NCBI GenBank assembly: GCA_947370975.1
Contig: CANBNG010000027.1
Coordinates: forward strand, 1 to 44,040
Source of the DNA: Beijerinckiaceae bacterium
Lineage (GTDB): Bacteria > Pseudomonadota > Alphaproteobacteria > Rhizobiales > Beijerinckiaceae
Direction of reading: 5' to 3'
Length of the DNA: 44,040 bases
Shown here: piece by piece, positions 17,438-25,276 of the stretch
Layout: every line of letters starts with the position of its first letter
Position numbering within the stretch: position 1 is the stretch's first letter
Position numbers and translations under genes: made by a program
Notes under the pieces: generated by a model
Database searches by the model: none
What the model saw: the letters and a program-made list of their open reading frames with translations, nothing else
What the model was told of the DNA's origin: nothing

Positions 17438-17728
17438 ATGCTGGTCATTCATCTGCGCATTGCGGGCAAGGTGCAGGGCGTGGGTTTCCGCCAATGGACG
17501 GCACGCGAGGCGCGCGGGCGCGGGCTTTCGGGCTATGTGCGCAACCGCCACGACGGCAGCGTCGAGGCGCTGTTCTCGGGCGACGCGGATGCCGTGTCGG
17601 CGCTGGCCGAAGCCTGCGGACGCGGGCCACAGGCCTCGCGCGTTGACAGGGTGGATGTGCGCCCGGCCATCGAGGATGATCTTGCGCCCCATCGCGGCTC
17701 TGGCTTTGCCGTGCTGCCCACAGCCTGA
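17438..17728 (+). CDS. acyP: Acylphosphatase
   Basis: A 96-residue protein with the two catalytic residues in place: Arg18 in GKVQGVGFRQW and Asn36 in GYVRNRHDGSVEALFSG. Length and order match the standard acylphosphatase fold. It hydrolyses the carboxyl-phosphate bond of acyl phosphates. The start at 17438 is preferred because GGGGAAGG lies 9 nt upstream; the in-frame ATG at 17429 would sit on top of that Shine-Dalgarno. It overlaps nothing but follows the GGCT-like gene by 1 nt. Confidence 0.93.
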   Translation: MLVIHLRIAGKVQGVGFRQWTAREARGRGLSGYVRNRHDGSVEALFSGDADAVSALAEACGRGPQASRVDRVDVRPAIEDDLAPHRGSGFAVLPTA

Positions 17729-17790
17729 TGGTCACACTCGCGCCCCAATAAATGCCAAGGCTGGCCTTCCCAAACACAAGGAAGGACGTC

Positions 17791-18543
17791 ATGCATCAAA
17801 CGACCCCGAGCCGATTGGCTTGCGCGCTTGTTCTTGGTCTTTGCGTCCCGGCCGCGCCTTTGGCTTTGCACGCGGCCGAGCTTGAGCCTGGCGTTCCCTT
17901 CGTGCAGGTGAGCGGCCTGGCGCGGGGCGAAGCTGCCTTTGATCGTGCGCTCGTGCCCTTTACGTTGCGTTCCGAAATGGCGAGCGCCGAGGAGGTGTCG
18001 CGCGATCTGGCGGAGAAATCGCGCCAGCTCGTCGATGCGTTGAGCCAGATCGGACTGGCCGAGCCCAATGTGCGCCTCAATGGTCCGCTGCTCTCGATCA
18101 TCTACACGACCACGACCGAGGAGGAGGGCGGCAAGCGCATCGAGCGGCGCGTGCCCGGCGGCGTGCGCGGCGACGTGAGCTTTCAGGTGCGCGTGACCGA
18201 TTTCAAGAAAATCCCGAAAATCATCACCGTCGCCACGGCAGCGGGCGGGCTGGTCGCCACACCTATGTTCGAGGTCGCCAATCTTGACGAGGAGCGCGCC
18301 CGGCTTGGCGTCGAGGCGGTCAAGTCTGCGCTTTCGCGCGCCCGAAGGCTCGTGGAAGCCGCAGGGGGCAAGGCTGGGCGGGTTATCTCCATCACCGAGG
18401 AGCGTGGTGGCCGCGTGCCGCTCGATCAGCCTCTGGCGCGCGCGCTGAGCGCCAGCGAGCCTGCGCCCGAGCTTCCCGTCATGCCTGGCCGCGCCCTGCT
18501 CGAACAGGGGGTGACCTTGCGGCTGGAAATTCTCCAGCCCTGA
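17791..18543 (+). CDS. SIMPL (DUF541) domain periplasmic protein
   Basis: Encodes 250 residues from an ATG preceded by AAGGAAGG at 7 nt. A signal peptide (LACALVLGLCVPAAPLAL, then HAAELEPG) exports it. The mature part has the SIMPL pattern: VSGLARGEA, the repeated helix AEKSRQLVDALSQIGLAEPNV, LQ-type strand RVTDFKKIPKII, and the late helix LGVEAVKSALSRARRLVEAAGG followed by GRVISITEE. SIMPL proteins (e.g. Brucella BP26) form ring-like oligomers in the periplasm or outer surface; biochemical role is not established. It is convergent with lipB, the two stops only 4 nt apart. Confidence 0.85.
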   Translation: MHQTTPSRLACALVLGLCVPAAPLALHAAELEPGVPFVQVSGLARGEAAFDRALVPFTLRSEMASAEEVSRDLAEKSRQLVDALSQIGLAEPNVRLNGPLLSIIYTTTTEEEGGKRIERRVPGGVRGDVSFQVRVTDFKKIPKIITVATAAGGLVATPMFEVANLDEERARLGVEAVKSALSRARRLVEAAGGKAGRVISITEERGGRVPLDQPLARALSASEPAPELPVMPGRALLEQGVTLRLEILQP

Positions 18544-18547
18544 GCGC

Positions 18548-19225
18548 TTAAACAGTGGGGCCGAAAATCGTCTCGAAGGCGGCGCGCAACGCCGAATCGG
18601 CCTCCGGCATGGTCACCGGCAGGCCGAGATCGACGAGACTTGTGACGCCATAGCGGGCCACAGAGATGCCGCAGGGCACGATTCCGGTGAAATGGTCGAG
18701 ATCTGGCTCCACATTCAGCGAAATGCCGTGGAAGGTCACCCAGCGGCGCAGGCGGATGCCGATGGCGGCGATCTTGTCTTCCGCGCCCGCGCCCTTGTCG
18801 GGCCGCGCCACCCAGACGCCGACGCGGTCCTCACGCCGCTGCCCGCGCACGTTGAAGGCGTCCAGCGTCGCCGTGATCCAATCCTCGAGCGCGGCCACGA
18901 AGGCGCGCACATCGGGCGTGCGGCGCTTCAGGTCGAGCATGACATAGGCGACCCTCTGTCCGGGGCCGTGATAGGTGAATTGGCCGCCACGCCCCGTGCG
19001 GTGGACCGGGAAACGCGCGTCGACGAGATCGCCGTCCTGCGCCGAGGTTCCCGCCGTATAGAGCGGGGGATGTTCCACGAGCCAGACCAGCTCGGCCGCT
19101 TCGCCCGCGGCAATGGCGTCCGCGCGCGCCTCCATGAAGGCGACAGCCTCGGCATAAGCCGTGAGGCCTTCGCTGATGCGCCATTCGACCGGCGGCGAAT
19201 CTTCAACGGGCGCCATCGGACGCAT
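18548..19225 (-). CDS. lipB: Octanoyl-[acyl carrier protein]-protein N-octanoyltransferase LipB
   Basis: Encodes about 225 residues from the ATG at 19225; a longer frame reaches 19360 but its first 45 residues are not LipB-like, and an ATG at 19216 is also possible. Signature segments: VEHPPLYTAGTSA, the substrate-binding RGGQFTYHGPGQRVAYVML, the catalytic Lys in EDKIAAIGIRLRRWVTFHG, and the acyl-accepting Cys in FTGIVPCGI. It transfers octanoate from ACP to lipoyl domains of 2-oxoacid dehydrogenases and the glycine cleavage H protein, the first step of lipoate synthesis. LipA is not in the window. Confidence 0.93.
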   Translation of the reverse strand: MRPMAPVEDSPPVEWRISEGLTAYAEAVAFMEARADAIAAGEAAELVWLVEHPPLYTAGTSAQDGDLVDARFPVHRTGRGGQFTYHGPGQRVAYVMLDLKRRTPDVRAFVAALEDWITATLDAFNVRGQRREDRVGVWVARPDKGAGAEDKIAAIGIRLRRWVTFHGISLNVEPDLDHFTGIVPCGISVARYGVTSLVDLGLPVTMPEADSALRAAFETIFGPTV

Positions 19226-19341
19226 GATCTCGCCGCGGCTCGATGTGACGGGGGCAATGGGCACGTTGGGGCTCCGGATCGATTTATCCCTTGGATATAG
19301 CGGTTCATTTGCGAAAGCGCACGAAAAGCAGCGATCAGCGC

Positions 19342-19370
19342 TTGTCATACCGCAAACCATTTGTTAGACG
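19342..19370 (+). promoter_or_regulatory. Possible sigma70 promoter of tRNA-Leu
   Basis: TTGTCA (19342-19347), 17-nt spacer, TAGACG (19365-19370), about 45 nt before the tRNA. Placed by pattern only; the -10 match is modest. Confidence 0.3.
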
Positions 19371-19415
19371 AGCCGCCTACCAAGTGACGGGCGAGCGAGC
19401 CAGTCATTTACAAGT

Positions 19416-19502
19416 GCGGCCATGGCGGAATTGGTAGACGCGCTAGCTTGAGGTGCTAGTCCTTTAACCGGGGTGGAAGTTCGAGTCTTCTTGGCCGCAC
19501 CA
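19416..19502 (+). tRNA. tRNA-Leu (anticodon GAG)
   Basis: An 87-nt class II tRNA with encoded CCA. Acceptor strands GCGGCCA and TGGCCGC pair, the D-loop carries TTGGTAGAC, the anticodon stem is CTAGC/GCTAG with loop TTGAGGT and anticodon GAG at 19450-19452, a long variable arm follows, and the T-arm contains GTTCGAGTC. It reads CUC/CUU leucine codons. No integrated element or duplicated 3' end is seen next to it. Confidence 0.97.
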
Positions 19503-19744
19503 AGATCTTCACTGCAAGATACACGGCCTTAAAGGCCACGTTGTGACATCCGCAAGGATGTTCACAAGATGTGTGTCCGCATGCACGCCTGAGCCTGCGA
19601 GCTCGGCGCACTTTCCCCGACAGCGCGTTTTTCTGCATGCGATGCGTCCGTGTGCCTCCGCGCGATGCGATGCCTTGCACGACATCCTGATTCAATGTGT
19701 CATTGACTTGGCATATCCGCTCTTTAAAGAGCGAACAGCGAAGC
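19503..19744 (+). promoter_or_regulatory. Structured leader between tRNA-Leu and mgtE
   Basis: This stretch holds no gene but several inverted repeats: GGCCTTAAAGGCC (19525-19537), a hairpin TGTGACATCC-GCAA-GGATGTTCACA with one bulge (19543-19566), and the perfect 16-bp palindrome CGCTCTTTAAAGAGCG (19718-19733), which ends 11 nt before the mgtE ATG and overlaps its only purine-rich ribosome-binding candidate. In other bacteria mgtE is controlled by the M-box riboswitch, but I cannot recognise M-box consensus here. Regulation by this leader is inference. Confidence 0.4.
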
Positions 19745-21175
19745 ATGCAGACCGGATTCCCGCCCATGGCCGACCTTGAAGAAGAAAAGGCACCTGCGGC
19801 GATGGCCGGGCTTCGCGATTCCGATGGCGAGTTGCGTCCTGCCTTTGTCGACTCCGTCGCCCATGCCATCGATACCAATGACGCGGAGGCCTTGCGCCTT
19901 CTCGCGGGCGATCTGCATGAGGCCGATGTCGGCGCGTTGATCGAGGCGCTCGATGCCGATCTGCGCTCGCATTTCATCGAATTGCTCGGCGATCATTTCG
20001 ACTTTGCCGCGCTGACCGAAGTCGATGAGCGCGTACGCGAGGACATTCTCGAAGAACTGCCGACAGAGACCGTCGCCGAGGGCATGCGCGACCTCGAGAG
20101 CGATGACGCCGTCACCATTCTCGAATATCTCGACCGCGAAGATCAGGAAGAAATTCTCGAAGCGCTGCCGGCGCTCGACCGCCTCGCGATTCAGCGCTCG
20201 CTCGATTATCCGGAAAATTCCGCTGGCCGTCTGATGCAGACGACCTTCGTGCGCACGCCCCCGTTCTGGACCGCTGGCCAGACGCTCGATCATATTCACG
20301 ACATTGAAGACGAAGAGCTGCCCGATTCCTTTTTCGAGGTCTTCGTCGTCGATCCTGCTCATCGCCTGCTCGGCAATGTTTTTCTCGACCGTCTCGTGCG
20401 CGCGCGGCGCAGTGCGCGCCTCGATGAACTCATGGATCCCGATCGCCGCCGCGTGCTGGTCACGGAAGACCAGGAAGAGGTCGCGCGTTTCTTCGAGCGT
20501 TACAATCTCATTTCCGCGCCGGTGGTCGATGAGGCCGACAGGCTGGTGGGCGTCATCACCATCGATGACATCGTCGACGTTATCCGCGAAGAAGCGGCTG
20601 AAGACATTGGCGCGCTCGGTGGCGTGAGCGCGAGCGAAGAATTGTCCGACACCGTGTGGTGGATCACGCGCAGCCGCTTTCTCTGGCTGCTCGTCAATCT
20701 CCTCACGGCGTTTCTTGCCTCCTCCGTCATCGGTCTCTTCGAGGGGCAGGTGCAGCAGATGGTGGCGCTGGCGGTGCTGGTGCCTATCGTTGCGAGCCAG
20801 GGCGGCAATGCCGCGACGCAGACCATGACGATTGCAGTGCGCGCGCTTGCGACACGTGAATTGACGCGCGCCAATGCAATGCGCGTCGTGCGCCGCGAAT
20901 TGTTTGTCGGCTGTCTCAACGGAATCGGTTTTGGCATCATCACCGGCGTTGCTGCCGGCACATGGTTTGGCATGGCGAGCCTTGGTTTTGTCATCGGCCT
21001 CGCCATGCTGACCAATATGATTGCAGGCGCGCTGGGTGGCATCATGATCCCGATGATCCTCGACAGATTCGATGCCGATCCTGCGGTCTCCTCGGGCGCG
21101 TTTGTGACGACTGTCACCGATGTCGTGGGAAATTTCGCCTTCCTTGGCATTGCGACGCTTTGGTTCAAGCTCTGA
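19745..21175 (+). CDS. mgtE: Magnesium channel/transporter MgtE
   Basis: Encodes 476 residues, family-typical. An N-terminal acidic helical MgtE_N superhelix (AEGMRDLESDDAVTILEYL) is followed by two CBS domains (ending in VGVITIDDIVDVIREEAAED, with the plug helix after it) and a five-helix membrane domain with PIVASQGGNAATQTMTIAVR and GAFVTTVTDVVGNFAFLG lining the pore. The cytosolic domains sense Mg2+ and close the channel when Mg2+ is abundant. The start at 19745 is chosen over a TTG at 19697 and an ATG at 19766; all lie in a region of weak ribosome-binding signals. Confidence 0.93.
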   Translation: MQTGFPPMADLEEEKAPAAMAGLRDSDGELRPAFVDSVAHAIDTNDAEALRLLAGDLHEADVGALIEALDADLRSHFIELLGDHFDFAALTEVDERVREDILEELPTETVAEGMRDLESDDAVTILEYLDREDQEEILEALPALDRLAIQRSLDYPENSAGRLMQTTFVRTPPFWTAGQTLDHIHDIEDEELPDSFFEVFVVDPAHRLLGNVFLDRLVRARRSARLDELMDPDRRRVLVTEDQEEVARFFERYNLISAPVVDEADRLVGVITIDDIVDVIREEAAEDIGALGGVSASEELSDTVWWITRSRFLWLLVNLLTAFLASSVIGLFEGQVQQMVALAVLVPIVASQGGNAATQTMTIAVRALATRELTRANAMRVVRRELFVGCLNGIGFGIITGVAAGTWFGMASLGFVIGLAMLTNMIAGALGGIMIPMILDRFDADPAVSSGAFVTTVTDVVGNFAFLGIATLWFKL

Positions 21176-21224
21176 TAAGGCGTTTTTAACCAAGCATTAC
21201 CGTGTCGCGGCTAGTTTGTGCGGC

Positions 21225-21986
21225 ATGAGAAACATGCTTGCTCCCCTGCTGCGTCCCGCAGTCTTCGCCCTTGTCGCTTTTGGTCTTGCTGCTTGCGCAG
21301 GCGGACCGAAAGTGCCGCCGAAATCACAATTCAACGGGCCTTACCCGAGCGATTTCCCGGTGCATGGCATCGATGTTTCCAAATATCAGGGCGATATCGA
21401 CTGGCAGTCCGTCCGCGCGTCAGGCGTCGATTTTGCTTGGATCAAGGCAACCGAGGGCGCCAATCATCTGGACGCGAAATTTGCCGAGAACTGGGCTGGC
21501 GCAAGAGCGGCGGGCGTGCCGCGCGGCGCCTATCATTTTGTTTGGTGGTGCCGCGCACCCCATGAGGAAATCGGCTGGTTCAAGCAGAATGTGCCGATTG
21601 ATCCCGAGGCGCTGCCTCCCGTGCTCGATGTCGAGGCGACGCCGACATCGGCCAGTTGCAAGCGCACGCTTCAGCGTGACGAGGTTCTCGCCGACATGCG
21701 GCTTATGTTGCAGGACATGGAGCGCCATTACGGCAAGAAGCCGATCATTTACGTGACGGTCGATTTCTACCAGCACGTCATGCATCCCAACGAGTTTTCG
21801 GACTATCCAGTCTGGGTGCGCAGCACCAAACATTCGCCGCCCATCACTTATCCGGGGCGCGGCTGGGCGTTCTGGCAATATCAGTCGGATGGTTATGTGG
21901 CGGGCATTCGTGGCAAGGTCGATCGCAATGCCTTTGCCGGCACGCGCGCACAATGGCAAGAGTGGCTGCGCGGCGCTCGCTCATGA
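21225..21986 (+). CDS. GH25 lysozyme-type lipoprotein
   Basis: Encodes 253 residues. The N terminus (MRNMLAPLLRPAVFALVAFG) ends in a lipobox LAAC, so the mature protein should be lipid-anchored in the envelope. The GH25 muramidase domain has HGIDVSKYQGDIDW (first acidic pair), FAWIKATEGA, RGAYHFVW, and PVLDVEATP with the catalytic Asp-x-Glu. It is expected to cut the MurNAc-GlcNAc bond of peptidoglycan. It follows mgtE by 49 nt. A phage endolysin is unlikely: lipoprotein signal, no holin, no phage genes. An ATG at 21234 is an alternative start. Confidence 0.9.
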   Translation: MRNMLAPLLRPAVFALVAFGLAACAGGPKVPPKSQFNGPYPSDFPVHGIDVSKYQGDIDWQSVRASGVDFAWIKATEGANHLDAKFAENWAGARAAGVPRGAYHFVWWCRAPHEEIGWFKQNVPIDPEALPPVLDVEATPTSASCKRTLQRDEVLADMRLMLQDMERHYGKKPIIYVTVDFYQHVMHPNEFSDYPVWVRSTKHSPPITYPGRGWAFWQYQSDGYVAGIRGKVDRNAFAGTRAQWQEWLRGARS

Positions 21987-22001
21987 CACGGGGGCCAGTT
22001 C

Positions 22002-22607
22002 ATGTTGCGCATTTACGGGCGGATGTCGTCGCTCAACACCCAGAAAGTCATGCTCTGCGTCCATGAGCTTGCGCTCGCCCATGTGCGCATCGATGCAGGC
22101 CGAGGCTTTGGCGTCACGGATACGCCGGCCTTTCTGGCTATGAATCCGAACGGGCTGATCCCGGTGATCGAGGACGCGGGTTTTGTGCTCTGGGAATCCA
22201 ACGCCATCATCCGCTATCTCGCCGCGCAACATGCGCCGGCAGGGCTCTGGCCGCAGGATGTGAAAGCGCGGGCGCAGGCCGAGAGCTGGATGGATTGGCA
22301 GCAATGCGCCCTGATGCCTGCAATCCATCCGCATTTGCATTCGCTGGCGAGCGAGCCTGCGCGCTTTGCGCCCGCGCAGATCGAGGCGGCGCGGATCGCC
22401 TGCGAATCTCTCATCGCCATGCTCGATGCGCGGCTGGCTTTATGCGCCTATGTTGGGGGCGAGACGTTCAGCATGGCCGATTGCGCGCTGTTGCCGCCCG
22501 TGCATCGTTGGCTCAATCTGCCGATGGTGCGCGCGTCCCATCCCGCGCTCGAAGACTGGTATCGGCGCTGCGCTGCGCGCCCTGCCGCCATCAAGGCATT
22601 GCCGTGA
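22002..22607 (+). CDS. Glutathione S-transferase family protein (first of a pair)
   Basis: Encodes 201 residues: a thioredoxin-like N domain (MLRIYGRMSSLNTQKVMLC; PNGLIPVIEDAGFVLWESNA, where cis-Pro and the Glu-Ser pair bind glutathione) and an all-helical C domain with FSMADCALLPPVHRWLNLP. It begins 16 nt after the GH25 stop. The next gene is a paralogue. The acceptor substrate cannot be predicted; the Ser in RMSSLN is a candidate for the catalytic N-terminal residue. Confidence 0.9.
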   Translation: MLRIYGRMSSLNTQKVMLCVHELALAHVRIDAGRGFGVTDTPAFLAMNPNGLIPVIEDAGFVLWESNAIIRYLAAQHAPAGLWPQDVKARAQAESWMDWQQCALMPAIHPHLHSLASEPARFAPAQIEAARIACESLIAMLDARLALCAYVGGETFSMADCALLPPVHRWLNLPMVRASHPALEDWYRRCAARPAAIKALP

Positions 22608-22652
22608 GCGGCGTGGCGTGGTCGAAATGAGACAACAGAACATGAGGACGCG

Positions 22653-23273
22653 ATGTTGAAACTCTGGGGACGGCTCAATTCGATCAATGTGCAGAAAGCG
22701 GTGCTGACGCTCGAAGAGCTCGGGTTGCCCTATGAGCGCACGGATGCGGGCCTTGAATTTGGCGTCAACAAAAGCGCCGAATATCTCGCGATGAATCCCA
22801 ACGGCCTCGTGCCGACGCTCAATGACGATGGTTTCGTCCTTTGGGAATCCAATGCCATCACGCGCTATCTCTGCGCACGTTATGCAGCTGGCACATTCTG
22901 GCATGAGGATCTGCGGATTCGTGCCGATGCCGACCGCTGGATGGACTGGCAGGCAACTACGCTGAGCCCGGGTATGGGCCCGTGTTTCGCGGGTCTTGTG
23001 CGCACGCCGCCCGAGAAGCGCAATCTGGACGCAATCGAGCAGGGGCGGGTCAAGACGATCAAGGCCGTCGCCATGCTGGAGGCCAATCTGGCGGACCGGG
23101 AGTATGTCGCCGGCGCTGATTATGGCATGGCCGATCTTTCGCTCGCGCCGATCATGCATCGCTGGCTCAACATGCCCTGCGAGCGTGGCGACACGCCCAA
23201 TGTCGCGCGCTGGTATGGCCGCCTGATGGCGCGTCCTGCCTGCCAGCGTGTGCTGACCTTGCCCATCACCTGA
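22653..23273 (+). CDS. Glutathione S-transferase family protein (second of a pair)
   Basis: Encodes 206 residues with the same layout as the gene 45 nt upstream: MLKLWGRLNSINVQKAVL, PNGLVPTLNDDGFVLWESNA, and MADLSLAPIMHRWLNMP. The two share the glutathione-binding motif ESNAI and the WMDWQ segment but differ through the C domain, so they likely arose by tandem duplication and have different substrates. It is followed 26 nt later by the RraA-like gene, suggesting one operon. Confidence 0.9.
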   Translation: MLKLWGRLNSINVQKAVLTLEELGLPYERTDAGLEFGVNKSAEYLAMNPNGLVPTLNDDGFVLWESNAITRYLCARYAAGTFWHEDLRIRADADRWMDWQATTLSPGMGPCFAGLVRTPPEKRNLDAIEQGRVKTIKAVAMLEANLADREYVAGADYGMADLSLAPIMHRWLNMPCERGDTPNVARWYGRLMARPACQRVLTLPIT

Positions 23274-23299
23274 TCTCTCAAGCTGTTTGAGTTTCCGTA

Positions 23300-24004
23300 A
23301 TGCTCGATCCTGCCCTCAAAGCCGCACTGTCGCAGATTTCGACGGCGACCATCACGCTCATCCTCTTGAAGAAGGGGCTGCGCCAGATCTGGATGCAGGG
23401 GCCGCGCCCGCTCGCAACGGCAAGCGGCAAGAGGCTTGTGGGCCCGGCCTTCACGCTGCGCTTCATCCCGGCACGTGAAGATCTCGCGACGCCGGAATCC
23501 TGGTCCTCGCCGAAATCCACCCGTGCGGCGATCGAGGCCATGCCGGAGGGCGTGATCTGCGTGGTCGATGCCATGGGCGTGCAGAATGCGGGGATCTTCG
23601 GCGATATTCTGTGCGCACGCATGGCCAAGCGCGGCGTTACCGCGCTCATCACCGATGGGGTGGTGCGCGATGTTGCGGGCGTGCTGGGGACGGGGCTGCC
23701 GGTCTGGTGCGCGGGCGTGGCCGCGCCGGCCTCGGTCGCAAGTCTCACCTTTGTCGATTGGCAGGAGCCCATCGGCTGCGGCGGCGTCGCTGTTTATCCT
23801 GACGATGTGATTGTGGCCGATGACGATGGCGCTGTGCTGATTCCCAAGGTCATGGTCGAGGAAGTCGCGCGTCTTGGCCTTGAGCAGGAGAAGCTCGAGG
23901 CCTGGATCATGCGCGAGATCGACAAGGGCGTGCCGCTGCCGGGGCTCTATCCGCCCGACGCGGCGACACGCGCCCGCTATGAGGCCGAGCGCGGCGAGGG
24001 CTGA
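23300..24004 (+). CDS. RraA-like / HMG-CHA aldolase superfamily protein
   Basis: Encodes 234 residues. The superfamily signature is clear: FGDILCARMAKRGVTALITD followed at once by GVVRD, the G-x20-R-D pattern that holds the divalent metal and oxaloacetate/HMG-type substrate in class II pyruvate aldolases. Many such genes are annotated as ribonuclease regulator RraA, but bacterial RraA of E. coli is shorter (about 160 residues), so the aldolase/decarboxylase reading (4-hydroxy-4-methyl-2-oxoglutarate type) is at least as likely. It ends exactly where the convergent DUF3253 gene ends. Confidence 0.85.
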   Translation: MLDPALKAALSQISTATITLILLKKGLRQIWMQGPRPLATASGKRLVGPAFTLRFIPAREDLATPESWSSPKSTRAAIEAMPEGVICVVDAMGVQNAGIFGDILCARMAKRGVTALITDGVVRDVAGVLGTGLPVWCAGVAAPASVASLTFVDWQEPIGCGGVAVYPDDVIVADDDGAVLIPKVMVEEVARLGLEQEKLEAWIMREIDKGVPLPGLYPPDAATRARYEAERGEG

Positions 24005-24394
24005 TCAGCCCTCGTCTGCCTCGTCATCCAGATCTACGCTGCCCTCGGGGCGCGGCAGGCCAAGACGGTAGACGCCCTTGAGCGCCTTGAGATCGTCGCC
24101 TTCGACAGCCTTGCCCTTGCGGAAGATCGAGACCTTGCCGACGCGAGCAAGGCCGATGGCCGCGCTGCGGACGTCGCGGGCCCAATGGCTGGCCTTTGCG
24201 CCGTCGCCCTTGCGGCCTTCTGCGAAGGTCTTGGCGACCTGCATCGGGCTGATGCTGCGTCCAACACCGCGCTCGGTGGCCAGCGCCACGATCAAGTCCT
24301 CGATGCCGGGCTTGGGGATGCGCTCCTTGGGCTCAAGGCCAGTGCCGCGAGCTTCGGTCTTCTTGGGTTTTTTGATCTTCTGGGTCTTTGTCAT
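24005..24394 (-). CDS. DUF3253-like small protein
   Basis: Encodes 129 residues. After a Lys-rich N terminus, IEDLIVALATERGVGRSISP-MQVAK and SAAIGLARVGKVSIFRKGK look like the winged-helix arrangement of DUF3253 (S-x-S/C-P-x-E/Q-V-A followed by a basic wing). The C-terminal tail is acidic. Possibly nucleic-acid-binding; no experimental role is known to me. Its stop abuts that of the RraA-like gene with no spacer. Confidence 0.65.
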   Translation of the reverse strand: MTKTQKIKKPKKTEARGTGLEPKERIPKPGIEDLIVALATERGVGRSISPMQVAKTFAEGRKGDGAKASHWARDVRSAAIGLARVGKVSIFRKGKAVEGDDLKALKGVYRLGLPRPEGSVDLDDEADEG

Positions 24395-24426
24395 GGCGGC
24401 TCACATGCGCGCGTGCGGGCCCCGGG

Positions 24427-25146
24427 TCAAGGGGCAGTGTTTTCCGGCGGCTCGTAAAGGACCGCCTCATGGGCGTCCGACACGAATTGCCGGGCCGACA
24501 TGACGATCAGAATGGCGGCAGTCGTGATCATGAAAGCATAGGGGCCCACGAACCAGCCGAAATAGGCGAGTGCGAAGAAAAAGGCCCGCTGGCCGCGCGT
24601 GAAATGGCGTCCGGCGGCAATATTCATCTGGGCCGCGCGCATGGCAATGCGGCGGCGCTGGACGCCGTCGGCCGAGAGCCGGGCAGGGGTCGCGCCCACC
24701 AGAATCGCCGTGTAATTGAACAGCCGATAGGACCAGGCGAATTTGAAAAAGGCATAGCCGAAGATCAGCAGCAGGCCGACAATCTTCACCTCCCAGGCAG
24801 TCCGGCTGGTGTCAGACCCAAAGGGCAGGGCGGAAAAGATCTGCAACACATCGTCAGTCGCGCGGAGCAGCGTTGAGGTGCCGCCGATGGCTAGCAGCGA
24901 GGTGGAGGCGAAAAAGGCCGTGCCGTTCTGCAGCGACCCCATGAGGGAGGCATCCATGATGCGCACGTCGCGCTCCGACATCTCGATCATCCAGCGGATG
25001 CGGTAGCTGTTCATGAGCTGGTTGAGGCCATTTTCCGCGCCGGGCCCATGGGCCAGCAGCACGTGATAGGCGCCCCAGGCGGCCACGAAGAACAGGAAGG
25101 CGGCAAGATCTGGAGCAGTCAGGCCGAGCTCTCTCACGGGGCGCAC
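24427..25146 (-). CDS. DUF599 family membrane protein
   Basis: Encodes up to 239 residues with about four TM segments: DLAAFLFFVAAWGAYHVLL, ASTSLLAIGGTS, EVKIVGLLLIFGYAFFKFAW, and GPYAFMITTAAILIVM. The segment FAWSYRLFNYTAILVGATP and the RWMIEM stretch are typical of DUF599 (COG3821). Function unknown. The start is a GTG at 25146 or, more favourably for the purine-rich AGAGAG upstream, a GTG at 25137. It is 32 nt downstream of the DUF3253 gene on the same strand. Confidence 0.75.
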   Translation of the reverse strand: MRPVRELGLTAPDLAAFLFFVAAWGAYHVLLAHGPGAENGLNQLMNSYRIRWMIEMSERDVRIMDASLMGSLQNGTAFFASTSLLAIGGTSTLLRATDDVLQIFSALPFGSDTSRTAWEVKIVGLLLIFGYAFFKFAWSYRLFNYTAILVGATPARLSADGVQRRRIAMRAAQMNIAAGRHFTRGQRAFFFALAYFGWFVGPYAFMITTAAILIVMSARQFVSDAHEAVLYEPPENTAP

Positions 25147-25276
25147 TCTCTCTGGTCGTCAGGCCGACTCAAGCGGCGTTGGTTTCACGCGAGACTAGCC
25201 GCGCGGCTGGCCGACCGCGAGGAAGAAGGCGCAAGGCGGGGCTGCCATGCGCGCAGATAATGGCTAGGCTCAGCCC

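Noticed and set aside
19503..19744. M-box (ykoK) magnesium riboswitch before mgtE
   Set aside because: The hairpins present do not form the M-box consensus as far as I can judge by eye; kept only as a leader of unknown type.
19724..21193. 489-codon minus-strand frame opposite mgtE
   Set aside because: Shadow of mgtE; His- and Arg-rich, no membrane segments or motifs.
21225..21986. Phage endolysin / prophage remnant
   Set aside because: The GH25 protein carries a lipobox, no holin, tail or integrase gene lies nearby, and the adjacent tRNA-Leu shows no duplicated 3' end.
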